A stretch of DNA of 64,000 bases from Azospirillum brasilense. Its GTDB lineage: Bacteria; Pseudomonadota; Alphaproteobacteria; Azospirillales; Azospirillaceae. The DNA lies in assembly GCF_007827795.1 (NCBI RefSeq), contig NZ_VITI01000007.1, forward strand, positions 124,001 through 188,000, given 5' to 3'. This document shows positions 27,059 to 35,318 of the stretch, piece by piece (the first letter of the stretch is position 1; each line of letters opens with the position of its first letter). Under the pieces are notes generated by a model. The model was not told the origin of the DNA and ran no database searches. It was given only the letters and a program-made list of their open reading frames with translations. A program made the translations under genes and the position numbers.

Positions 27059-28070
27059 CGGACGACTCCCGGATGCGTCCGGTGGCCTTCAGAAGGGCAC
27101 CGGCGATGGCGGCGTAGCTTTCCACGCCCGGCGCGCCGATGTCGGCGTCGAGCGTGATGACGTTGGCTCCGGCGGCCTGCGCGTAGATGGTCGCGCGCGG
27201 CACCGGCGGGAAGACCCGGTAATCCTCGCCCCACAGCCGGCCGATGTCCTCCAGCGAGGAGCGGTCCTGCGTCTGGCGGGGGTTGAGCATGGTCGGCAGC
27301 ACGCCCAGAATCCGCAGGTTCGGGTTCAGCCGCCGCTGGATCTTCGTCACGGTGTCCAGGAAGGCGTTGACTCCCAGGATGGCGTGCGGCTCCGCCTGGC
27401 AGGGGATCAGCACATAGTCCGCCGCGGTCAGCGCGTTGATGGTGACCGCCCCCAGGTTCGGCGCGCAGTCGATCAGGATGAAATCGTAATCGCCCCGCAC
27501 CGCGTCCAGCATCTCCGCCATGGCGGTCTGGGCGTTGGTCAGGTTTCCGGGCAGCTCGGTGTCGGCGCTGGCGAGCGCGATGCTCGACGGCACGACGTCC
27601 AGCCCTTCGACGCTGGTCGGGCGGATGACCTCGGCCAGCTTCGCCTTGCCCATCAGCGCGTGGTAGAGCACCCTGCCCTGCTCGGTCAGCGCCACCACGT
27701 CGGTCTGCGGCACGCCGACATGCACCGTGGCGTTGCCCTGCGGATCGGCGTCCACCAGCAGCACGCGGTTGCCCGAACGGGCCAGCATGAAGGCGACGTT
27801 GATCGAGGTCGCCGTCTTGGCCGTGCCGCCTTTTTGCAGGCCGACGGCGATGGTCGTGCCGGCCCGCGGCGCCTCGGTCGCCGGCTGCTCCAGCGACAGC
27901 AGCAGCAGGCGGCCCAGCACATCGCGGGGCAGGGGTTCGCGCCCCGTCTCCCACTTGCTGAGCCGCTGCTTGTCGTAACGGCGGCCGGTCAGTTCGTTCA
28001 CGAACGCGGCCATCTGCGTCTGGGTGAGGCCGCGCCTCTCGCGCAGCAGCTTCAAATCGTCGCCGGTCAT
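27048..28070 (-). CDS. parA: Plasmid partition ATPase ParA with N-terminal HTH
   Basis: A 340-residue ParA of the larger, self-regulating type. Residues 1-65 form an XRE-like helix-turn-helix (LKLLRERRGLTQTQMAAFVNELTGRR). The ATPase follows with a deviant Walker A (LQKGGTAKTATSINVAFML), Walker B (DYDFILIDCAPNLGA) and ADYVLIPCQ. The start at 28070 is supported by GAGGGGGC upstream. Longer readings enter the promoter. The HTH suggests direct repression of the parAB promoter, where TGGGT-N4-ACCCA at 28137-28150 is a candidate site. Confidence 0.93.
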   Translation of the reverse strand: MTGDDLKLLRERRGLTQTQMAAFVNELTGRRYDKQRLSKWETGREPLPRDVLGRLLLLSLEQPATEAPRAGTTIAVGLQKGGTAKTATSINVAFMLARSGNRVLLVDADPQGNATVHVGVPQTDVVALTEQGRVLYHALMGKAKLAEVIRPTSVEGLDVVPSSIALASADTELPGNLTNAQTAMAEMLDAVRGDYDFILIDCAPNLGAVTINALTAADYVLIPCQAEPHAILGVNAFLDTVTKIQRRLNPNLRILGVLPTMLNPRQTQDRSSLEDIGRLWGEDYRVFPPVPRATIYAQAAGANVITLDADIGAPGVESYAAIAGALLKATGRIRESSDAA

Positions 28071-28248
28071 TGCCCCCTCGTCGCCACATTTGCCGGAGTC
28101 GTCTGGGAAGCTATCAAGTCGTCCCAACCCCCGCAATGGGTGTCTACCCAAGCCCCCGGAACAGCCGGCACTGGCGGAACGGGGCCTCCCCGGTGCATAA
28201 CTAGGCATGCGGGGCCGGCGGCGGCACCGGGGCTATGGGGTTGCACGA

Positions 28249-28473
28249 ATGGCGGCGAACTGGTCGGTGCGGCAACTGGTGTGTCAGGCGCATGGCTGCG
28301 AACTGGCCGTGTCGTGGCGGACCGATGGACGCTGGACCTGGACCGTGTCGGTCGCCGGGGAACGCATCGCCGTTGGGATCGCGCAATCGCAGGAGGGCGC
28401 CCAGGACGCCGCCGCCAACGCGGCGGAGCGCCACGCCCGTGCGGACGGCATCATCCAATTGACCATGTTCTGA
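28249..28473 (+). CDS. Small hypothetical protein
   Basis: A 74-residue protein from the ATG at 28249 (an upstream in-frame ATG at 28207 would add 14 Arg-rich residues). It has two cysteines (LVCQAHGCEL), a WRTDGRWTWTVSVAGERIAVG beta-like stretch and an Ala/Glu-rich helical end. Codon use is typical for the replicon. It is divergent from parA. No family is recognised, so this is a moderately supported gene. Confidence 0.5.
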   Translation: MAANWSVRQLVCQAHGCELAVSWRTDGRWTWTVSVAGERIAVGIAQSQEGAQDAAANAAERHARADGIIQLTMF

Positions 28474-28829
28474 CGGCCGACACCTGAAAACCCGCTCGAC
28501 AGCGTCGAATTGGGCGTATTGCGCCGCAACATAACCGTCGATACGGGCGTAGCCCATACAATCCGCAGAAAAAGCGCTTAGCCACAGAGAATAATCCAGT
28601 GGGATTTTGCGCGAACCCATCAGGGTTTGTGTGATTTTCCCGTGCGTCTCCTATTGTTTGTGAACGATCGCAAAGACCGTAGGCCGCGCGTGATCTGCAT
28701 AAGACCTTCCGCGGAGGTTCGACCTTTGACGATCCGACGGCTCTGGCCTCCGGCCAGGGATGCGGGACGGGCATTGATCGGCGCCCGACCCGGTTGCGCC
28801 CATTTGACCAACCACGCGAGAGGTTCGAC
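28474..28829. other. Intergenic region upstream of the FemAB-like gene
   Basis: 356 bases without a credible gene. It is A/T-richer than its flanks around 28550-28680, so promoter activity for the downstream gene is likely. TTGCG-C-CGCAA near 28518 is a small inverted repeat. No repeat array or RNA gene was recognised. Confidence 0.5.
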
Positions 28830-30017
28830 GTGACTTCGCTGGGGAAACGCCAGATTCACACCGACGCATTTGGGGGCGATTGCCTGGACGCTTCACCGGC
28901 TGTCGAGATCGACCGTATGGACCGCGGCGGCTGGTACGCCGTCATGAACGGATTCGACGACGCCAACATCTTCCAGACCTGGGATTTCGGGCGCATTGCC
29001 CATCACAACCGCGACCTCAGCCATATCGTGCTGCGCCGGGACGGTCAACCGGTCGCCGCGGCGCAGCTGCTGGTCCGCCGGGTGCCGGGCATCGGCGGCA
29101 TCGCGCTGGTCATGTGGGGACCGCTGTGGCGCCCCAAGGGCCGTCAGGCCGATCCGGCCGCCTTCCTGGCCATCATGGAGGCGATGAAGGCCGAATACAG
29201 CGTCCGGCGCGGGCTGTTCCTGCGCGTCCTGCCGCGTGTCGAGGACGGGGCGGGGGAGGGTGCTGCGGCGCTGTCCGCCATGGAGGCGCTGGGGATGCGG
29301 CACAGCGACGCCAAGGCCCCCTACCGCACCTTCATCATGGACCTGACCCGCGACGAGGCGACGATCCACAAGGACCTGTCCCGCCACTGGCGCCGCGGCC
29401 TCGCCAAGGCCGAAGGGGCAGGGCTGGAGATCGTCGAGGGCTCCTCGCCGGAGATCCTCGACGCGATCGACGACCTGTTCATTCAGACGCAGCGCCGCAA
29501 GGGCTTCCGCGCCTTCGACAGCCGCACCCTGACGAAGGTTCACCGCGCTCTGCCGGACGGCATGAAGATGCACGCCGTGATGGCCTCCCACAACGGCGAG
29601 CCGGTGGCCGGCGTGGTGGTGTCGCTGCTCGGCGACACGGCGCTGATGCAGAATTCGGCCACCGCTGAGGCCGGACTGCCGCTGAACGCCGCCTTCCTCG
29701 TCCACTGGAAGGCCATGCAATGGGTGAAGGCCAGCGGCGGGAAGCGCTACGACCTGCACGGCGTCAACGCCCAGGCCAACCCCGGCGTCCACCTGTTCAA
29801 ACGCGGCTTCGCCGGCAAGGGGGAGGAGGAGCGGGTCTTCATCGGCACCTTCGAGGCGCCCGGCCCGATGCTCAGCCGGCTTCTCGTCGAAGGCGGCCAG
29901 ACGGTGCGCACGCTGGCCGCGACCTGCACCGCGCAGGCGAGCCAGATGATGGCGATGGCGATGAACAAGGGACCGGCCGAACGCGCCGACGCCACCACCC
30001 CCTCCAACCCGGCGTAA
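28830..30017 (+). CDS. FemAB/BioF2-like GNAT-fold transferase
   Basis: A 395-residue protein of the peptidoglycan-interpeptide-bridge (FemAB) / BioF2-like acyltransferase group. The first GNAT-like half holds NIFQTWDFGRIAHHNRDLSHIVLRR. The second holds KDLSRHWRRGLAKAEGAGLEI and a late YDLHGVNAQANPGVHLFKRGF, the typical FemAB/methicillin-resistance end motif. Members join amino acids or acyl groups to cell-wall or capsule precursors. The GTG at 28830 has GAGAGG 6 bases upstream. The longer TTG at 28794 lacks one. It stands alone, so its substrate cannot be told. Confidence 0.8.
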   Translation: MTSLGKRQIHTDAFGGDCLDASPAVEIDRMDRGGWYAVMNGFDDANIFQTWDFGRIAHHNRDLSHIVLRRDGQPVAAAQLLVRRVPGIGGIALVMWGPLWRPKGRQADPAAFLAIMEAMKAEYSVRRGLFLRVLPRVEDGAGEGAAALSAMEALGMRHSDAKAPYRTFIMDLTRDEATIHKDLSRHWRRGLAKAEGAGLEIVEGSSPEILDAIDDLFIQTQRRKGFRAFDSRTLTKVHRALPDGMKMHAVMASHNGEPVAGVVVSLLGDTALMQNSATAEAGLPLNAAFLVHWKAMQWVKASGGKRYDLHGVNAQANPGVHLFKRGFAGKGEEERVFIGTFEAPGPMLSRLLVEGGQTVRTLAATCTAQASQMMAMAMNKGPAERADATTPSNPA

Positions 30018-30033
30018 GCGCCGGACATGCGAA

Positions 30034-30062
30034 ACGCCCGGTCCAGACAGTGGACCGGGCGT
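30034..30062. terminator. Hairpin between convergent genes
   Basis: ACGCCCGGTCCA and TGGACCGGGCGT form a perfect 12-base stem with loop GACAG, placed 16 bases after the FemAB-like gene and before the convergent small gene at 30089. It is probably a bidirectional terminator, though the T-run is weak. Confidence 0.75.
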
Positions 30063-30088
30063 CGCATTTGCGCGTTACCGGGTAAGCG

Positions 30089-30286
30089 TCACTGGGTGCG
30101 TGCGATCACCGGCACGCCGTCCAGATCCTTTGGAAGATCGTCGGGGATGCCCGACGCGAAATTGACCGCGATGGCGTAGTCGTCGGACAGCTTCGTGACT
30201 TCGGCGCGGGTCATACCGGGGTACCCGCTGAGGATCGCCAGATAACGGTCACGGGCGGCTTCGGCAGCCTCTTTCGGCACGGGCAT
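30089..30286 (-). CDS. Small hypothetical protein
   Basis: A 65-residue soluble protein. The ATG at 30286 has GGGAGG 6 bases upstream and is preferred over ATGs at 30316 and 30322. The sequence is helical at first (VPKEAAEAARDRYLAILSGYPG), then TRAEVTKLSDDYAIAVNFASG. It resembles the many short conserved proteins of unknown function in Azospirillum-like genomes. No motif allows a function call. Confidence 0.6.
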   Translation of the reverse strand: MPVPKEAAEAARDRYLAILSGYPGMTRAEVTKLSDDYAIAVNFASGIPDDLPKDLDGVPVIARTQ

Positions 30287-30383
30287 ACGGACCTCCCTTT
30301 CGTCATAGGATGCCATAATCATTTATGGATTGTTGGCCCCATAAACAATACCCCGATGCGACCTTTTACCGCAAATCCGCCGC

Positions 30384-31037
30384 TCAGAGTCGTTGAGCGA
30401 GCCCGTGCAGGTCGCCGACCACCGTAACGTCGGGCGGGAAGGGGTTCGGAAGCCCTTCCGACACCACCCCGACGAAGCCCGTGCCGGCCTTGCGGGCGGC
30501 CTCCAACTCGGTCAGGGAATCGCCGATGGCGAGCGCCCGCGCCGGGTCGTGCCCACCCTCCGCGACGATGCGCGCGAAGACCTCCGCCTTGACATTGGGG
30601 GAGCCGGTGATGCTGCGGAAATGCCGCTCCAGCCCCTTGGCGCGCACGGTGCCCATCAGAACCTCGTGGGGCGTGCCCGAGACGAGGTGGCAGGGCGTGC
30701 CGTCCAGCCGGTCCAGCACCGTCTCCGCGCCGGCGATCAGCGCGCAATCGGGAACGCGCGGATCGACGATCTCGGCATAGCGACGGGCCAGATCGTCGAT
30801 CTCCGCCGGGCCAGGGTCACGCCCGAACATCTCGCGCTCCAGGATCGCCAGCATCTTGAACCGGCTGAGGCCGCCGTTGCGCCAGATCGTCTGGCGCATC
30901 CGCTCCTCCGTCGCCGCATCGTCGATGCCGTAGAGGATGGCGAAGCCGCCGTTCTTGGTGGGCACGGAGTCGATGATGACGCCGTCGAAATCGAAGATCA
31001 CGACCTCCGGGTCCAGCCGGTCGGGTGTCTGAAGCAT
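30384..31037 (-). CDS. HAD-superfamily phosphatase
   Basis: A 217-residue HAD hydrolase, PGP/beta-phosphoglucomutase-like subfamily with an alpha-helical cap. Motif I is VIFDFDGVIID (nucleophile D16, acid D18), motif II HLVSGTPHEV, motif III lysine in SPNVKAEVF, and motif IV AIGDSLTELEAA. All catalytic positions are present. The start at 31037 has a weak GAGACGG upstream; 31052 is an alternative. It is monocistronic. The substrate is unknown. Confidence 0.88.
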   Translation of the reverse strand: MLQTPDRLDPEVVIFDFDGVIIDSVPTKNGGFAILYGIDDAATEERMRQTIWRNGGLSRFKMLAILEREMFGRDPGPAEIDDLARRYAEIVDPRVPDCALIAGAETVLDRLDGTPCHLVSGTPHEVLMGTVRAKGLERHFRSITGSPNVKAEVFARIVAEGGHDPARALAIGDSLTELEAARKAGTGFVGVVSEGLPNPFPPDVTVVGDLHGLAQRL

Positions 31038-31317
31038 TGCGCCGTCTCGCATCGTTGTGGTGGCCCCGCACGGAACAAGGGCGGGTGCCGGAAAAGGCGT
31101 CGGGGGATCGTACAGGAAATCCCCCGTGCCTCAACGGTTTGGGCGGAAGAAAAGGCCATTCGGAAAAGCTGTCTCACAGTGTGGCGCAGGCCACAGCGGG
31201 GGAGGGCGGCGGGGCGTACTGTCCGGTCATCGAACAGGCCGGGCCCCGACGCAGACGGAACCGGCAGCCAACTCCCCCAGAAGCCAACTCCCCCAGACAC
31301 CGGAAGGAAACCACACC

Positions 31318-31842
31318 ATGCGCCGCACCACCCTGATCGCCGCCGCCGCCGTCCTGCTCTGCTCCGCCCCGGCCTTCGCCGGCGACCTGATGACCGGCGG
31401 CATCCCGCTCGGCAACGCCAGCAACCTGGGCGTCATCTCCAACACCGCCGCGGGCATCCAGAACAAGGCGCAGCAGCAGGTGATGGGCGTGCAGGCCGGT
31501 GGCGGTCTGGCCGGCCCCTTCGGCACCGCATCCAACCTGGGCAACGTCTCCAACCTCGCCGCCGGGGTCGGCAACAAGGCCAAGCAGCAGGTCTTCGGCG
31601 TCCAGACGGGCGGGATGGGCGGCGGGGTGAAGGCGCCCTTCGCTCTGGGCGGCTTCAACAGCAACGCCGGCACCGTCAGCAACAGCGCGGTCGGCATCGG
31701 CAACACCGCCCAGCAGCAGGTCAAGGCCATGCAGTTCGGCGCGCCGGGCGCCCTGTTCAACCAGAACCTCGGCACCGTCTCCAACCTCGCCGCCGGCATC
31801 GGCAACAAGGCCCAGCAGCAGGTCACCGGCATCCAGAAGTAA
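31318..31842 (+). CDS. Secreted protein with four internal repeats (curlin-like appearance)
   Basis: A 174-residue exported protein with a clear Sec signal peptide (MRRTTLIAAAAVLLCSAPAFA, cleavage before GDLM). The mature part is built from four repeats of 35-45 residues, each ending in a block such as VSNLAAGIGNKAQQQVTGIQ. Blocks are centred near residues 45, 85, 130 and 160. Regularly spaced Asn, Gly and Gln recall curlin-type beta-repeat proteins, but the spacing is longer than in CsgA and no csg neighbours are visible. A terminator follows directly. I infer a surface or fibre-forming protein with low certainty. Confidence 0.75.
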   Translation: MRRTTLIAAAAVLLCSAPAFAGDLMTGGIPLGNASNLGVISNTAAGIQNKAQQQVMGVQAGGGLAGPFGTASNLGNVSNLAAGVGNKAKQQVFGVQTGGMGGGVKAPFALGGFNSNAGTVSNSAVGIGNTAQQQVKAMQFGAPGALFNQNLGTVSNLAAGIGNKAQQQVTGIQK

Positions 31843-31880
31843 GGCTCCCCCGCTTCGCGTCCCTCCCTCCCCGAACCTCG

Positions 31881-31912
31881 CGGCCGGCAGAACCTCTGCC
31901 GGCCGTCTTTTT
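31881..31912 (+). terminator. Rho-independent terminator of the repeat-protein gene
   Basis: CGGCCGGCAGA and TCTGCCGGCCG form an 11-base stem with a 3-base loop followed by TCTTTTT. It lies 39 bases after the stop at 31842. This is a textbook intrinsic terminator on the plus strand. Confidence 0.9.
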
Positions 31913-31986
31913 GCGTGGCGCAGGAAACGGGTGGCCCTCCGTCGCGGCATCCGCGACGATCCCGGCTTCAGGATCGGGAGGACGCC

Positions 31987-32217
31987 ATGGACGAGGACGC
32001 GATGTGGAGTGCGGTGACGCGCCGGGAGCGGGATGGTGACGGGCGCTTCGTCTACGCGGTGCGCACCACCGGCGTCTATTGCCGGCCGTCCTGTCCGTCG
32101 CGACGGGCCAAGCGGGAGAACGTCTCCTTCCACCCGGACGCCGCGACAGCCCAGGCGGCGGGCTTCCGCCCCTGCAAGCGCTGCCACCCCGACGCTCCGT
32201 CCTCCACGCTCACATGA
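31987..32217 (+). CDS. Stand-alone Ada-type zinc-binding domain protein
   Basis: A 76-residue protein equal to the N-terminal methyl-acceptor domain of Ada. It shows VRTTGVYCRPSCPSR and FRPCKRCHPD, giving the four zinc cysteines. The first of these is the methyl-phosphotriester acceptor in Ada. The AraC-like and methyltransferase domains are absent. Length ends naturally with a stop, and GGGAGGACG precedes the ATG, so it is likely a true small protein rather than a fragment. Stand-alone versions occur widely. A role in alkylation sensing is inferred. It overlaps the convergent yeiH-like gene by 8 bases. Confidence 0.85.
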   Translation: MDEDAMWSAVTRRERDGDGRFVYAVRTTGVYCRPSCPSRRAKRENVSFHPDAATAQAAGFRPCKRCHPDAPSSTLT

Positions 32218-33259
32218 TTCCCAGCAGGCGGATCAGACCCAGCCCGATGGCGCCCAGTGCGGCCAGCGACAGCACCACCGCCGCGGTGACGCGCAAGCCC
32301 GCCCGTGACAGCATCCGCACATCCACCCCCAGCCCCAAGGCGGCCATCGACAGCACCGTCAGGACGCCCGCCGCGGTCTGGCTGGCCGCCAGGGCGGCCT
32401 CCGGGATCAGCCCCGCCGCCCGCAGCCCGGCCAGCGCCAGGAAGCCGAGAATGAACCACGGCACCAGCCGGCGCAGCGGGGGACGAATCTTGGCGCCCCC
32501 TTCCCGAGCAGCCCCTTCCGGCTTCGCCATCAGGGCCAGCCCCACCACCACCGGCCCCAGCATCAGCACGCGCAGCAGCTTCACCAGCGTACCGACCTGG
32601 ACACTCAGCGCGCCAACCGGCGCCGTCGCCGCCAGGATCTGCGGCACCGCGTAGACGGTCAGCCCGGCGAACACGCCATACTGCATGGGGGTGAGGCCGA
32701 GCAGCGGCACCAGCAACGGCAGACCCAACACCACCAGAACACCCAGCACCGCCGTGAAGGCGATGGCCGCGGCCACGTCGTCGCCGTGCGCCCCGATCAC
32801 CGGCGCCGTCGCCGCGATGGCCGAGTTGCCGCAGATCGAGTTGCCGCAGGCGACCAGCACCGCCATGCGCGGCGGCAGCCCCAGCAGGCGCCCGATGCCG
32901 TAGCTGACCGCCAAGGCCAGACCGACCACCCCGGCGATCCCCGCCACCAGCCCCGGCCCGGCCGCCAAAATCGTCTCCGGATCGATGGAGGCGCCCAGCA
33001 GCATCACCGCGACCTCCAGCAGGGTCTTGGCGCTGAAATCCGTCCCCGCCTTCCAGCGCCGCCCCGGCGCCCAGACGCTGCGCAGGGCCACCCCGATCAG
33101 GATCGCCAGGACCAACGCCTCCAGCCAGACCTGCCCGAAGACCTGCACCTCCAGGCTTTGCAGGGCCAGCGCCGCGCCGCTCACGCCGGAGCAGAGCAGA
33201 ATCCCCGGCAGCAGGGCGCCAAGGGTGGGGTGGGGCGATGAAAGAGCGTGGTTCGGCAT
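32210..33259 (-). CDS. yeiH: YeiH-family putative sulfate/sulfite exporter
   Basis: A 349-residue membrane protein with about ten helices belonging to the YeiH (UPF0324, putative sulfate exporter) family. Conserved elements seen are ILIGVALRSVW, LLGASIDPETI and the broken-helix motif ACGNSICGNSAIAATAPVIGA. E. coli yeiH is divergent from yeiE, a sulfite-responsive LysR regulator. The same arrangement occurs here. With the sulfite-producing xsc cluster on the same replicon, export of sulfite or sulfate is a reasonable inference. GAGGAC precedes the ATG. Confidence 0.88.
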   Translation of the reverse strand: MPNHALSSPHPTLGALLPGILLCSGVSGAALALQSLEVQVFGQVWLEALVLAILIGVALRSVWAPGRRWKAGTDFSAKTLLEVAVMLLGASIDPETILAAGPGLVAGIAGVVGLALAVSYGIGRLLGLPPRMAVLVACGNSICGNSAIAATAPVIGAHGDDVAAAIAFTAVLGVLVVLGLPLLVPLLGLTPMQYGVFAGLTVYAVPQILAATAPVGALSVQVGTLVKLLRVLMLGPVVVGLALMAKPEGAAREGGAKIRPPLRRLVPWFILGFLALAGLRAAGLIPEAALAASQTAAGVLTVLSMAALGLGVDVRMLSRAGLRVTAAVVLSLAALGAIGLGLIRLLGIM

Positions 33260-33333
33260 GGCGTCCTCGATTTCCGATGCCGGGAAGCTGCGCCCTCTGG
33301 ACCGTTCGCTCCAACGGAATATAGTGGATGAAT

Positions 33334-33352
33334 CGTTCGATGAAATCGAACG
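33334..33352. promoter_or_regulatory. LysR-type operator between yeiH and lysR
   Basis: CGTTCGAT-GAA-ATCGAACG is a perfect 8-base inverted repeat containing a T-N11-A core. It lies 22 bases before the regulator start and 75 bases before yeiH, which fits a shared LysR-type control site. Confidence 0.65.
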
Positions 33353-33373
33353 TTTGAAGGGACAAGGGGCCGG

Positions 33374-34255
33374 ATGACTCTCGAGCAGCTCCGCATCTTC
33401 GTGGCGGTGGCCACGCAGCAGCATGTGACGCGGGCCGCCGCCGCCCTGAACCTGACGCAGTCCGCGGTCAGCGCCGCCGTCTCCAGCCTGGAGGCGCGGC
33501 ACGCCGTCCGCCTGTTCGACCGGGTGGGCCGCCGCATCGAGCTGACGGAGGCCGGGCGCCTGTTCCTGGGCGAAGCCGTCGCGGTGCTCGCCCGCGCCGA
33601 GGCGGCGGAGCGCATGCTGGCCGATCTGTCGGCGCTGAAGCGCGGGCGCATCGCCATCCACGCCAGCCAGACCATCACCGGCTATTGGCTGCCCGAACGG
33701 CTCGTGGCGTTCCACCAGCGCTATCCGGACGTCGACGTCGCGGTGAAGGCCGCCAACACCGCCCAGGTCGCCAAGGCGGTGTTGGACGGCGCCGCCGATC
33801 TGGGGTTGGTCGAAGGGGAGGTGACGGACCCGCTGCTCGACCAGGACCGGCTGCCAGGCGACCGCCTGCTGCTGCTGGTGGGCAACCATCACCCCTGGCG
33901 TGGGCGGGGCGATCTTCTGGCGGAGGAACTGCACCGCTCCCCCTGGGTTCTGCGGGAGGCAGGGTCGGGCACCCGCTCCGAATTCGAGGAGGCGTTGCGC
34001 GGGCAGGGCAGGGCGCCGGAGGAGTTGTCGGTGGCGCTGGAACTGCCGTCGAACGAAGCGGTGCTGTCGGCGGTCATGGCCGGGGCGGGGGCCACCGCCC
34101 TGTCGGATCTGGTGGCCCGCGGCGCGCTGGCGGCCGGCCACCTGCACCGCGTTCCCTTTCCGCTGCCCGAGCGTCCCTTCCGCCTGCTGCGCCACCGCGA
34201 GCGCGGGTTGAGCCACGCCGCCCGCACCCTCCGCGATCGGCTGCTCAATGAGTAG
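33374..34255 (+). CDS. LysR family regulator, YeiE/CbbR-like
   Basis: A 293-residue LysR regulator. The N-terminal HTH is MTLEQLRIFVAVATQQHVTRAAAALNLTQSAVS (residues 1-60), followed by the linker helix and a two-lobed ligand domain (RGRIAIHASQTITGYWLPERLVAFHQRYP). It is closest in appearance to YeiE/CysB-like/CbbR-like regulators and is divergent from the yeiH-like exporter with a symmetrical site between them. It probably activates yeiH in response to sulfite or a related oxyanion. The effector is inferred. Confidence 0.9.
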   Translation: MTLEQLRIFVAVATQQHVTRAAAALNLTQSAVSAAVSSLEARHAVRLFDRVGRRIELTEAGRLFLGEAVAVLARAEAAERMLADLSALKRGRIAIHASQTITGYWLPERLVAFHQRYPDVDVAVKAANTAQVAKAVLDGAADLGLVEGEVTDPLLDQDRLPGDRLLLLVGNHHPWRGRGDLLAEELHRSPWVLREAGSGTRSEFEEALRGQGRAPEELSVALELPSNEAVLSAVMAGAGATALSDLVARGALAAGHLHRVPFPLPERPFRLLRHRERGLSHAARTLRDRLLNE

Positions 34256-34270
34256 GGAAGGGGAGGGGGG

Positions 34271-35233
34271 TCAGACCACCTCGTCGAACTCGACCCTGGG
34301 AATGTCGATCCAGCTTTCCGGCTCGCCGGCGTCCTTGCGCCAGAAGATGACCGGCAGATCGGCGTTCAGCACGCGGGCGATGGTGGCGCCGCGCGCCGTC
34401 ATCAGCTCCTTGTACTCCGCGGTTTCGACGATGCGCACGCCGTAGCCGGGGATGCGGTCGGCCTGGAGCACGGGGCCGAGCGCGTTCTTGAACTTGCGCA
34501 GGTCGTTGTCGGAGCCGACCCGCTTGCGCAGCGGCTCCAGCGCCATCCAGAAGGCGTTGCCATGGCCCAGATGGGCACGGGCGATCTCGTAGAGCCGCTT
34601 CTCGATGGGCTTCAGCGCGAAGTAGTCTTCCGAATAGGTCAGTAGGTTGTTGCCGAGCGCCGCGCGCACCACCCAGTTCGACAGGACCAGGGTGAGGCCG
34701 CGCACCTGCCGCTCGCCGTCCTTCTTGCCGCGGCGGTACAGCAGCTTGTAGTCCGAGATCCAGGAGAAGGCGCCGCTTTCGCCCTCGCCCCCGGCCTCCA
34801 GGTTGGTCTTGATCTGGGTGCCCTGGAGCCGCTCCAGCGCCCCTTCGATCTTGTCGTAGGCGCTGCCCCCGGCGGTCTTCCCGACGATGCGCTGAAGGTC
34901 GCTGGTGGTGAAGTGCAGCTTCCCCACCTCCGGCCCCATCTTGCCCTCCGCCATCTTCTCGCGCAGCAGCGAGACGGCGTAGATCAGCACCGACTTGTCC
35001 CAGATCGTCGCGACGCCGACGTCGCGCGGGGCGCGCACCTCGATCTTCACCTTGCCGTCGTCGTAGGTGGGAAGGCTTTCCACCTTGTCCTTGGACAGGC
35101 CGAACAGCGAATAGGCCATCAGGGCCCGGTCGTTGTTCACGTCGCCGCGCAACGGCGAATCCAGCCGCAGCGCCAGCTGGACCGGGCGGTCCAGCAGTTC
35201 GGCGTTTTCCTGGTCGGTCTTGTGGTCGTCCAT
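34271..35233 (-). CDS. repA: Replication initiator protein RepA (RPA family)
   Basis: A 320-residue initiator of the RPA family used by alphaproteobacterial plasmids. Visible segments are MAYSLFGLSKDKVESLPTYDDG, VGVATIWDKSVLIYAVSLL, the winged-helix part FTTSDLQRIVGKTAGGSAYDKIEGALERLQGT, and LKPIEKRLYEIARAHLG with FWMALEPLRKRVGS. It binds origin iterons and starts replication. The ATG at 35233 is chosen because upstream in-frame codons run through the iteron region. GGGGAGA precedes it. Six iterons lie immediately upstream, so the gene is probably autoregulated by them. Confidence 0.9.
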   Translation of the reverse strand: MDDHKTDQENAELLDRPVQLALRLDSPLRGDVNNDRALMAYSLFGLSKDKVESLPTYDDGKVKIEVRAPRDVGVATIWDKSVLIYAVSLLREKMAEGKMGPEVGKLHFTTSDLQRIVGKTAGGSAYDKIEGALERLQGTQIKTNLEAGGEGESGAFSWISDYKLLYRRGKKDGERQVRGLTLVLSNWVVRAALGNNLLTYSEDYFALKPIEKRLYEIARAHLGHGNAFWMALEPLRKRVGSDNDLRKFKNALGPVLQADRIPGYGVRIVETAEYKELMTARGATIARVLNADLPVIFWRKDAGEPESWIDIPRVEFDEVV

Positions 35234-35318
35234 GCACCCAATCTCCCCGGCCCCGCCGCTGGCGGTTACGGTATTGATTCCCGATACGCCCGGCATGTTC
35301 CACAGCGCAGGCGCAAAC

